Part shown: in pieces, positions 1-6,213 of the stretch | How positions within the stretch are numbered: position 1 is the stretch's first letter | Layout of the letters: the number at the start of each line of letters is the position of its first letter | Assembly: GCA_963590405.1 (NCBI GenBank) | Contig: CAVAPE010000091.1 | Span: 1 to 7,267, forward strand | Length of the DNA: 7,267 nucleotides | Reading direction: 5' to 3' | Source: Limisoma sp963590405 | Lineage (GTDB): Bacteria; Bacteroidota; Bacteroidia; Bacteroidales; Muribaculaceae | The notes under the pieces: model-generated | What the model was told of the DNA's origin: nothing | The model's input: only the letters and a program-made list of their open reading frames with translations | Databases searched by the model: none | Translations under genes and position numbers: made by a program

Positions 1-644
1 ACATTGCAATCGGCGCACTTGCGTTTGCGCTGATAGTACTTGTGGCGTGGAAAAAGATAGAATACTACTACATCACCGGCAATGGCGACACATTCGACCC
101 CGACGTGATGGAAACCTATGCGCGCCCAGTGCTCTTCGGTGGTATGGTTCTCGTGCTCGGCGACCATTTCTTTCTTGGCTCTGGACTGGCATCCTACGCC
201 TCATATTCATCAGGACCTGGCGTGAATTATTCGCAACTCTACCAAGAATACAGTATCGACAAAGTGTGGGGACTGTCGCCTACCAATGGAGACTTCATTG
301 CCGACACATTCTACCCCGAACTGGCGCAGTTCGGCATCATCGGCATTATCCTATTCTTCGCCTTCTGCTGGTGGATATGGAGGAAATTCCGCATAGTGAT
401 GCGCACCCACCACTACCAACTTTTCGGCATCGGCGTAATGGCGATTGCATTCCTTGCCATTGATGCCACTGCTGGCTGCTCTGTGCTCCAAGCATCGGGA
501 GAATTGCTAATGGCTGTGATGGGTATTATCGCTGCCAAATCAAAGAGTGTTACTAAAGCCGAGGCTAAAGCCCTGTTGGCTCGCCCCGCTACAGAATTTT
601 ACGATAACAAAAAAGAAAAAACAGAATATGCCTACAAGTTCTAA
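1..644 (+). CDS. O-antigen polymerase/ligase-like membrane protein (Wzy/WaaL superfamily), 5'-truncated
   Basis: The frame is open from the first full codon at base 3 and runs 213 codons to TAA at 642-644, so the N-terminus lies outside the window; the GTG at 42 is internal, inside a membrane helix. Visible residues show a hydrophobic segment at about 1-15, another at about 41-53, a long polar loop (about 54-108) rich in Tyr, Ser and Gly, then helices near 110-127 (containing FGIIGIILFF), 140-157 and 165-177, and a charged cytoplasmic tail. A large external loop followed by a Gly/Ile-rich helix is the usual C-terminal layout of Wzy polymerases and WaaL ligases, which join lipid-linked sugar units or transfer them to an acceptor at the periplasmic face of the inner membrane. 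Its position just before a Wzz-like gene and close to a flippase favours a Wzy role. Polymerase versus ligase cannot be settled from this fragment. Confidence 0.72.
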   Translation, partial: IAIGALAFALIVLVAWKKIEYYYITGNGDTFDPDVMETYARPVLFGGMVLVLGDHFFLGSGLASYASYSSGPGVNYSQLYQEYSIDKVWGLSPTNGDFIADTFYPELAQFGIIGIILFFAFCWWIWRKFRIVMRTHHYQLFGIGVMAIAFLAIDATAGCSVLQASGELLMAVMGIIAAKSKSVTKAEAKALLARPATEFYDNKKEKTEYAYKF

Positions 645-2775
645 CTCAGTAGATTTCAGCCGTATGCGCTACGAAATCAAGAAGCATTGGCTCTATTTCG
701 CCATTTCGTTCATTGCAATGATGGCAATAGCGACTGTCTACATGCTCAAGAACAACCCTGAATACAAATTCCACGCCGACATCATAGTGGAACAGGAAAA
801 GAATACGGGTATGAGCGGCAGTATGGTTTCAATGATGAAGCAATTCTCCATCGGCGGCTTCGGCGGTGGCTCGGTCGACGACGAACTCGTCGTGCTACAG
901 TCGCACAGCCTGCTCAACGAAGCCATCAACCGCCTCGGGCTGCAGTACACCTACAAAGACGCTGGCAGCATACGCAAACCGTCGCTCTACCGCAAATCGC
1001 CAGTAGAACTGTCAACCCCCATCGACCTCGACACGCTGCAGGACGGTGCTACATTCCGCATCAAACTGCGCGCTGACAAGAAAATCGACGTCAAGGTGAA
1101 AGGCAAATTCTTCTCGACCATTGTCGACAAGAAAGGGCTCACGCTGCCAGCCACTGTAAAGTTACCCTTCGGCGCATTCACCATCGCACGCACAGCCTTC
1201 TACAAAGCCGGGCAGGAGCGTGACATTGAAGTGGAAGTGAAAGGCACTGCCAAGACTTGCGAAGACTTGTCGAAGATATACTATCCAGAAGTGCCGTCGC
1301 TGAAAGCCAACGACATCGCTCTGTGCTATCAAGACGAAGACAAGCAACGCGGCAAGGACTTGCTCAACATGCTCATTGAAGCGTTCAACACTCGCCGCCT
1401 TCGCGAGGAGCAGACAAAAGCCAACCGCGAAATCGCCTTTATCGACGACCGTCTTGCCACCATCACTAACCAGTTGTCCGACTCCGAGAAGCAACTTGAA
1501 GAATTCAAGACTGCCAACGATGTTACCGACATCGCCGCCGAAGCCAAAGTGCTCCTTGAGCAGACTTCCAAGAACAAGGCATCAATCGTAGGACTGCAAA
1601 CACAGCTGTCGATTTTCGACATAATTTGCGAATTTCTCGACGACCCGAAAAACCGCTATTCAATGATTCCGGTAACCAGCGGTCAGGACTACGAGAGTGC
1701 TGCAAAGTCCATCGAATCCTACAACCAACTCATCCTTGAGCGCACGAAACTCGACATGTCGGCAAAGGCTGACAACAAGGCGTTGCAAACCCTCAACAAG
1801 CAAATCGACGGTATGCGCGCGGGCGTAATCGAGACAATGCGCAAAGCAAGGGAAAGTGCAGAGATTGCCTACAACGACTTCGTACGCGAGGACGGTAAGT
1901 ATGCCACACGCCTGCGCCAACTTCCATCGCACGAGCGCCAATATGTTGACCTCTACCGCGATGCCGAAATCAAGAACAACCTGTACGTGTTCCTCCTCGA
2001 ACAGCGAGAGTCCAACGTGCTCAAATTCGGCAACAAAGAAATTGCACGAATTATTGACCACGCATATTTCGACGTGAAGAAGGTATGGCCAAAAGGCTCA
2101 ATCGTCTTCGGCGCCGCCCTCATCCTGTCAATCCTAATTCCATTGATGATTTTCGCGCTCCGTGCAATCCGCACAAAGCGTCTGCGCATCGTCGAGGACC
2201 TGAAAAAGAGCACCAACATAGAAGTATTAGGCAAAATCAGCGGCGAGGACGACGAAACAGGCTACCGCCGCATCCGCGACCGACTGCTCTCGGCTGCCGA
2301 CGTTAAGGTGGTCAGCATCGCCTGCAAGAAAGGCAGCGAAAACACAGCAGCCTTTGCAGCCGACTTGGCGAAATCCTACTGCAAAGCGCTGAAATCGGTT
2401 GCCGTAATCGACCTTTGCGGTAACGGAGAGGTGGCACGCAGCCTCGGCATCAGCGACATCAAGCCACTCACCGACTACGTTCCAGGCAATGCCGCCAACA
2501 GCATCGAGGTACTCTCAGCCGACAGCGCAAGCGACATCGACCTGTTCGCTTCCGACAACGTAAAGGCATCAATAGATGCCCTGAAGCAGAGCCACGACGC
2601 GGTAATCATTGCCGGCGACTCGTTTGGCGACTACAGTGCGCTCCAAACCGCCGCATCGCTCTCCGACCGCATAATCGGCTGCGTCAATGCCGACGATTTG
2701 CGCGCCGACTTCACACTCTTCGACAACGAGTTGCACGCCCTCGAAGTGGCATGCGGCTATGTCTTTATGGAATAA
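628..2775 (+). CDS. Polysaccharide co-polymerase / chain-length determinant (Wzz-GNVR) with degenerate tyrosine-kinase-like C-terminal domain
   Basis: This 715-residue inner-membrane protein would set the chain length of the polymer made by the neighbouring Wzy. The layout is a cytoplasmic N-terminus, helix 1 at about 22-40 followed by a Wzz-type start of the periplasmic domain (NPEYKFHADIIVEQE), a Gly-rich stretch near 76-81, coiled-coil segments at about 252-325 and 385-430, a GNVR-type segment at 432-482 (LPSHERQYVDLYRD, then QRESNVLKFGN), and helix 2 at about 491-511 preceded by the Pro/Gly motif WPKG. The cytoplasmic part (about 512-715) aligns by eye with CpsD/Wzc ATPase domains. However, the Walker A position reads KKGSENT (567-573) without the lysine, and the Walker B position reads VIIAGDS (659-665), with Ala where Asp is expected. 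Only the Asp of VIDLCGN (D595) is kept, and there is no tyrosine cluster at the C-terminus. It is therefore probably not an active kinase. The ATG at 628 was chosen over the in-frame GTG at 547 because it gives a normal Wzz N-terminus and only a 17-nt overlap with the preceding gene. Confidence 0.88.
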   Translation: MPTSSNSVDFSRMRYEIKKHWLYFAISFIAMMAIATVYMLKNNPEYKFHADIIVEQEKNTGMSGSMVSMMKQFSIGGFGGGSVDDELVVLQSHSLLNEAINRLGLQYTYKDAGSIRKPSLYRKSPVELSTPIDLDTLQDGATFRIKLRADKKIDVKVKGKFFSTIVDKKGLTLPATVKLPFGAFTIARTAFYKAGQERDIEVEVKGTAKTCEDLSKIYYPEVPSLKANDIALCYQDEDKQRGKDLLNMLIEAFNTRRLREEQTKANREIAFIDDRLATITNQLSDSEKQLEEFKTANDVTDIAAEAKVLLEQTSKNKASIVGLQTQLSIFDIICEFLDDPKNRYSMIPVTSGQDYESAAKSIESYNQLILERTKLDMSAKADNKALQTLNKQIDGMRAGVIETMRKARESAEIAYNDFVREDGKYATRLRQLPSHERQYVDLYRDAEIKNNLYVFLLEQRESNVLKFGNKEIARIIDHAYFDVKKVWPKGSIVFGAALILSILIPLMIFALRAIRTKRLRIVEDLKKSTNIEVLGKISGEDDETGYRRIRDRLLSAADVKVVSIACKKGSENTAAFAADLAKSYCKALKSVAVIDLCGNGEVARSLGISDIKPLTDYVPGNAANSIEVLSADSASDIDLFASDNVKASIDALKQSHDAVIIAGDSFGDYSALQTAASLSDRIIGCVNADDLRADFTLFDNELHALEVACGYVFME

Positions 2776-2785
2776 GAGAATTGTA

Positions 2786-3973
2786 ATGAAAATACTGATT
2801 GTAAACAAGTTCTATTACCCGCGCGGCGGCGACTGCGTGTGTGCCATGCTTCTTGAGCAACTGCTCCGGGAGCACGGCCACGAGACGGCAGTCTTCGCTA
2901 TGCAATACCCTGAAAACACTAACACCGAATGGAACGGATATTTTGCACCAGAGGTGACCTTCGACGGCAGCATAACCGACAAGTTGAAGGCGGCAAGCCG
3001 CATCTTCGGCGGAGCAGGCGTGAAGCAGGCATTTGCCCGCATACTCTGCGATTTCCAGCCTGATGTGGTGCATTTCAACAACATACACTCTTACCTCTCG
3101 CCCGCCATTGTCGACATGGCGAAGAAGGCAGGAGCGAAAACCGTGTGGACTCTGCACGACTACAAACTCATCTGCCCATCCTACAGTTGTCTGCTCAACG
3201 GCAAACCATGCGAAAAATGCATCGACGGCAGCAAGCGCAACGTGCTGGCAAACCGCTGCATGAAAGGCAGTCGCGCAGCAAGCCTGTTGGCATATCTGGA
3301 GGCAGAACACTGGAGTGCGAAGAAATTGCAGCGCGCCACCGACCAGTTTATCTGCCCAAGTGCATTCTTGGCGTCAAAGATGAAGAAGGGCGGCTTCGAC
3401 GAGGCGCGGCTCAATGTGGTGTGCAACTTTGTAGACCCTGCGAAAATCAAGGACATCAGCGTATGCACCGAGCGCAAGGACTACTACGTCTATGTTGGTC
3501 GGTTGTCGAAAGAAAAAGGCGTAGAAACGTTGCTCAAAGCCGCTGTGCAGTTCAGCATCCCGCTGAAAATTGCCGGCGACGGACCGCTGGCAGATGACCT
3601 CAAGGCGCGGTTCGGCAAATGCGACAGCATCGAGTTCCTCGGTCATCAAAATGCGCAGCAGGTAAGGCAACTGCTCTCTGAGGCACGTTTCTCTGTGATG
3701 CCGTCGGAATGCTACGAAAACAACCCACTGAGCGTCATCGAGTCGCTCTGCCTTGGCACACCAGTGGTTGGTGCCCGCATTGGTGGCATCCCCGAACTCA
3801 TCCAGCCGGGCGACGGACTGCTCTACCGCAGCGGTAGTGTCGACCTTCTTGCCAACACTATCGCCAACGCCTGGGAGGCGAACTTCGACTATAGCGATAT
3901 TTCAGCCCGCGCCATCCCGCGCTTCAGCGCCGAACGCTATTTTAAGGAAATAATTGACGTCTACAACCGTTAA
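2786..3973 (+). CDS. GT4-family glycosyltransferase (GT-B fold)
   Basis: This 395-residue cytoplasmic or membrane-associated enzyme is likely to transfer a sugar from a nucleotide donor to the growing lipid-linked repeat unit, with retention of configuration as is usual for GT4. The N-terminal acceptor half opens with MKILIVNKFYYPRGGD, a typical GT4 beta strand and Gly-rich loop. It contains HDYKLICPSYSC (124-135), the start of a cluster of five cysteines (C130, C135, C142, C145, C158). The C-terminal donor half shows YVGRLSKEKG (236-245), AGDGP (263-267), the EX7E pair E311 and E319 in a segment ending LCLGTPVVG, and GGIPE (333-337). Length is normal for the family. The ATG at 2786 lies 10 nt after the co-polymerase stop and starts exactly at the conserved strand; an in-frame ATG at 2759 would add nine residues and overlap the upstream gene, and is less likely. 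Donor sugar and linkage cannot be read from the sequence. Confidence 0.92.
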   Translation: MKILIVNKFYYPRGGDCVCAMLLEQLLREHGHETAVFAMQYPENTNTEWNGYFAPEVTFDGSITDKLKAASRIFGGAGVKQAFARILCDFQPDVVHFNNIHSYLSPAIVDMAKKAGAKTVWTLHDYKLICPSYSCLLNGKPCEKCIDGSKRNVLANRCMKGSRAASLLAYLEAEHWSAKKLQRATDQFICPSAFLASKMKKGGFDEARLNVVCNFVDPAKIKDISVCTERKDYYVYVGRLSKEKGVETLLKAAVQFSIPLKIAGDGPLADDLKARFGKCDSIEFLGHQNAQQVRQLLSEARFSVMPSECYENNPLSVIESLCLGTPVVGARIGGIPELIQPGDGLLYRSGSVDLLANTIANAWEANFDYSDISARAIPRFSAERYFKEIIDVYNR

Positions 3974-3979
3974 AGAGAT

Positions 3980-5368
3980 ATGGCAGAGGAACGCGGCAAA
4001 CAATTTCTGAAATCGGTTGGCATCTACGCCATCGGAAACATCGGGTCGAAACTTATCACCTTCCTGATGATTCCGCTCTACACCTTTTTTGTAGACTCAG
4101 CCGAATTCGGTTACTATGATCTTTGCCTCACTACGGTGCTCCTACTCTCAAGTTTTGCATCCCTGCAACTCCGCGACGGGGCGTTCCGCTTCCTTGTCGA
4201 CTGCAAGACAGACAAGGATCGCACGGAGGTGGTAAGTGCCACCATCCGGCTACTCAGCCGCTCCTTGTCGGTATTTCTCGTGTTGGCAGCAATCACATCG
4301 TTCGTCTACCCCATCCGCTGCCTATGGCTGTCGTTCGGTCTATTAGTGTCAATCTCCTTGCTTGAGGTGTTCGGGCAAATGGCAAGAGGCGTGGGCGACA
4401 CTAAGACGTTCGTAACCAGCAACATCATATCCGCCTTCACCATCGGCGTGCTGAGCGTGGTTTTTGTAGTATGGTTCGATTGGGGAATAACTGGAATTTT
4501 CCTCGCCAACATCTTTGCCCGCCTGTTTGCCGTGGCATATATCGAATGGCGAGAGTGTCTTTTGCGCAAATATTTCCGCCCTGCGCTTATCAACGCAAAA
4601 ATCACAAACGACATATTGCGATATGTCATTCCGCTGCTGCCGTTATTGTTTTTCTGGTGGCTTACCACGAGTAGCGACCGCTTCTTCATCAAGCACTATT
4701 TTTCGCTTTCCGACAACGGCATCTACGCCGTGGCGGCACGCTTCGGCGGCATACTCCAAATCATCGGCACAATCATTTTCCAGGCATGGCAGGAAACTGC
4801 TCTGCGGCAGTACAACAGTCCTGACCGCGACCGTTTCTTCTCGAAGATGATAAACCTGTTTATCGTCTTTATGTCGATGGTGCTCGTCTGCTTCACCTTC
4901 GGACTGAAGATTGTCTACCCTTACATCGTGGGACACGAGTTTACCAGCGGTATCGTCTATCTGTTCCCTATCTCCTTGGCTGCCGTGCTCTGCGCCCTGT
5001 CCAACATTTTGGAAATGGGTTATCAATGCTCCAAGGAAATGAAGCGCGCCCTGCCGGGTGTCATCGCCGCTGCGGTGGTCAACATCGGGCTCAACTTCTT
5101 GTTGATAAACACTGTCGGCATCTATGGCGTGGTCATCACCTTGGTTGCCACCTACGCCGTGCTGCTCGCCTATCGTCTGCACGACTCAAAACGGTATTTC
5201 AAGTTGCACTTCTCGGCAAAGACCATCGCCGCTGCACTGGCAGCAATGGCAAGCGCACTCCTGTTCTACCTCACCTCGTCAGTGCTCATCGATGCAGCAA
5301 TAGTCGTTCTGGCCTGCGTCCTTCTCACCCTGTTTGCCCCCGACATCCGCCACAAGCACGAAGCCTAA
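3980..5368 (+). CDS. Wzx-like polysaccharide flippase (MOP superfamily)
   Basis: This 462-residue, very hydrophobic inner-membrane protein has roughly 14 predicted helices by eye (about 11-37, 43-62, 92-108, 115-133, 145-167, 169-186, 212-229, 246-268, 291-309, 322-345, 356-378, 380-399, 412-431 and 434-453). Family-type signatures include the N-terminal amphipathic start and GNIGSKLITFLMIPLYTF, the AEFGYYDL segment (41-48), QLRDGAFRF (63-71), MARGVGDTKTF (134-144), and SSDRFFIKHYFSLSDNGIYA (231-250), which matches the common DRFFI...GIY motif of Wzx proteins. Such proteins move undecaprenyl-diphosphate-linked repeat units across the inner membrane for Wzy to polymerise. The ATG at 3980 follows the glycosyltransferase stop by 6 nt, so translation is probably coupled. 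It appears to be the last gene of the polysaccharide operon, as an AT-rich boundary with a hairpin and a new promoter follows. Confidence 0.92.
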   Translation: MAEERGKQFLKSVGIYAIGNIGSKLITFLMIPLYTFFVDSAEFGYYDLCLTTVLLLSSFASLQLRDGAFRFLVDCKTDKDRTEVVSATIRLLSRSLSVFLVLAAITSFVYPIRCLWLSFGLLVSISLLEVFGQMARGVGDTKTFVTSNIISAFTIGVLSVVFVVWFDWGITGIFLANIFARLFAVAYIEWRECLLRKYFRPALINAKITNDILRYVIPLLPLLFFWWLTTSSDRFFIKHYFSLSDNGIYAVAARFGGILQIIGTIIFQAWQETALRQYNSPDRDRFFSKMINLFIVFMSMVLVCFTFGLKIVYPYIVGHEFTSGIVYLFPISLAAVLCALSNILEMGYQCSKEMKRALPGVIAAAVVNIGLNFLLINTVGIYGVVITLVATYAVLLAYRLHDSKRYFKLHFSAKTIAAALAAMASALLFYLTSSVLIDAAIVVLACVLLTLFAPDIRHKHEA

Positions 5369-5405
5369 CCGCCTGCCAAATCCGCCCAAATTGAAAATCA
5401 TGGGA

Positions 5406-5433
5406 ATTTTTCGCTGAAAAATAACATTTTTTT
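5406..5433 (+). terminator. Possible weak intrinsic terminator after the flippase gene
   Basis: A perfect 7-bp inverted repeat, ATTTTTC (5406-5412) and GAAAAAT (5416-5422), is separated by a 3-nt loop and followed after four bases by seven Ts (5427-5433). It lies 37 nt downstream of the flippase stop codon, where the polysaccharide operon is expected to end. The stem has only one G-C pair, so it would be unstable as RNA and may not terminate efficiently. The T-tract also contains the TTTG box of the next promoter, so the pattern could simply reflect an AT-rich promoter region. Confidence 0.3.
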
Positions 5434-5462
5434 GCACAAGATAGAAATTATGTTTATTTTTG
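5431..5462 (+). promoter_or_regulatory. Bacteroidetes-type sigma-70 promoter driving the ECF sigma factor gene
   Basis: TTTG at 5431-5434 and TATTTTTG at 5455-5462 match the Bacteroidetes primary sigma consensus (-33 TTTG, -7 TAnnTTTG) at every defined base, with a 20-nt spacer inside the usual 19-21 range. Transcription would start near 5468-5472, giving a leader of about 40-45 nt before the ATG at 5513. The match implies that the sigma factor gene is transcribed by the housekeeping polymerase, not only by its own product. No start site has been mapped, so activity is inferred. Confidence 0.75.
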
Positions 5463-5512
5463 GCACGTGTAGTTGACACATTGAGCCTGACTTAATCTAC
5501 AAACTATCGACA

Positions 5513-6109
5513 ATGCTTGACGACGCTAATCTCATAATTCTGTTGAAACATGGCGACGAAAAAGCCTACCGCTTTATCTTCGACCACGAATATGAGCCTA
5601 TGTGCCGTTTCGCAAACAGCATCCTCCACGACAGGTCGGAAGCAGAAAGCATTGTCGGCGACATCATCTTCAACATCTGGGCAAACCGCGAAAGCCTCAA
5701 CATCACAGCATCGTTGCATTCATATCTTTTCGCCGCCGTGCGCAACCGCTGCCTCAATGCGTTGAAGGACAGGCTTCGCCGATTGTCGCTACAATCCGAG
5801 GGCATGGACTTGCAGCAGGAACTCGAACTTGTCGACATCATTTTCACCGACGAGCGCAACCCGCTCGGCACGCTGATTGAGCGCGAACTCGAAGAGCAAA
5901 TCCGCAGTGCCATAGAGCAACTGCCGGCGGAATGCCGCACCGTGTTCTGCAAAAGCCGCATTGACGGACTGAAGTACACCGAAATTGCCGACGAACTCGG
6001 CATCTCGGTCAACACCGTGAAATACCACATCCGCAACGCCATCGCCCACCTCCACTCTCACCTCGACGGCTACCTCCGCTGGATAATCATTGCGATGATA
6101 ATCCAATGA
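5513..6109 (+). CDS. ECF RNA polymerase sigma factor, Bacteroidetes FecI-like type
   Basis: This 198-residue protein would direct RNA polymerase to target promoters when released by its anti-sigma partner. Region 2 spans about 20-88, including FIFDHEYEPMCRFANSIL, an acidic stretch followed by DIIFNIWANRESL (50-62), and the region 2.3-2.4 segment SLHSYLFAAVRNRCLNALK (67-85). Region 4 spans about 130-182, with AIEQLPAECRTVF (133-145) and the helix-turn-helix YTEIADELGISVNTVKYHIR (155-174). The short acidic linker between them is normal for ECF factors. The protein ends in an unusually hydrophobic tail, YLRWIIIAMIIQ (187-198), which is also seen in some relatives. The ATG at 5513 sits about 45 nt below a good promoter and there is no earlier plausible start. 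The anti-sigma gene follows after 104 nt, as in sigma/FecR/SusCD units controlling outer-membrane uptake systems. Confidence 0.93.
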   Translation: MLDDANLIILLKHGDEKAYRFIFDHEYEPMCRFANSILHDRSEAESIVGDIIFNIWANRESLNITASLHSYLFAAVRNRCLNALKDRLRRLSLQSEGMDLQQELELVDIIFTDERNPLGTLIERELEEQIRSAIEQLPAECRTVFCKSRIDGLKYTEIADELGISVNTVKYHIRNAIAHLHSHLDGYLRWIIIAMIIQ

Positions 6110-6137
6110 CAGCCAACCATTTCCGAAAAATCATAAA

Positions 6138-6164
6138 GAAAAATGCAAAAAAATTGCGTTTTTC
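6138..6164 (+). terminator. Hairpin between sigma and anti-sigma genes (attenuator or terminator-like)
   Basis: An 11-bp stem pairs GAAAAATGCAA (6138-6148) with TTGCGTTTTTC (6154-6164) across a five-A loop; every position pairs, with one T-G wobble (6144 with 6158). The 3' arm contains five Ts, as in a Bacteroidetes-type or bidirectional terminator, but the U-run is inside the stem rather than after it. It lies 28 nt after the sigma stop and 49 nt before the anti-sigma start. No TTTG/TAnnTTTG promoter is visible between the hairpin and the anti-sigma ATG, so complete termination would leave that gene unexpressed. Partial attenuation or an mRNA-stabilising role is more likely. Confidence 0.5.
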
Positions 6165-6213
6165 CACTACCCACACGCGTCATTTAACTGTCATAACAAT
6201 ACAAGAATAAATT

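Noticed and set aside
547..627. Upstream GTG start giving the chain-length protein 27 more residues
   Set aside because: The extra residues are encoded inside the polymerase-like gene, are Lys- and Pro-rich with no family resemblance, and the ATG at 628 gives a normal Wzz N-terminus.
2765..3310. Minus-strand open frame (181 codons) over the glycosyltransferase start
   Set aside because: It overlaps conserved GT4 motifs on the + strand and shows no recognisable protein features or promoter.
4643..5182. Minus-strand open frame (179 codons) inside the flippase gene
   Set aside because: The product is rich in His, Asp and Gln without domains, typical of the antisense of membrane-protein codons; the + strand has strong Wzx features.
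6144..6154. TGCAAAAAAAT, the exact reverse complement of the -33 region 11-mer at 5426-5436, suggesting an antisense promoter into the sigma gene
   Set aside because: The match is mostly an A/T homopolymer, and no TAnnTTTG box lies at the right distance on the minus strand.
6175..6180. ACGCGT palindrome upstream of the anti-sigma gene as a possible operator
   Set aside because: A six-base palindrome is too short to support an operator without repeats or conservation.
6106..6194. ATGACAG and CTGTCAT, a 7-bp inverted repeat around the intergenic hairpin
   Set aside because: A 7-bp match over an 89-nt span is expected fairly often by chance and one arm overlaps the sigma stop codon.
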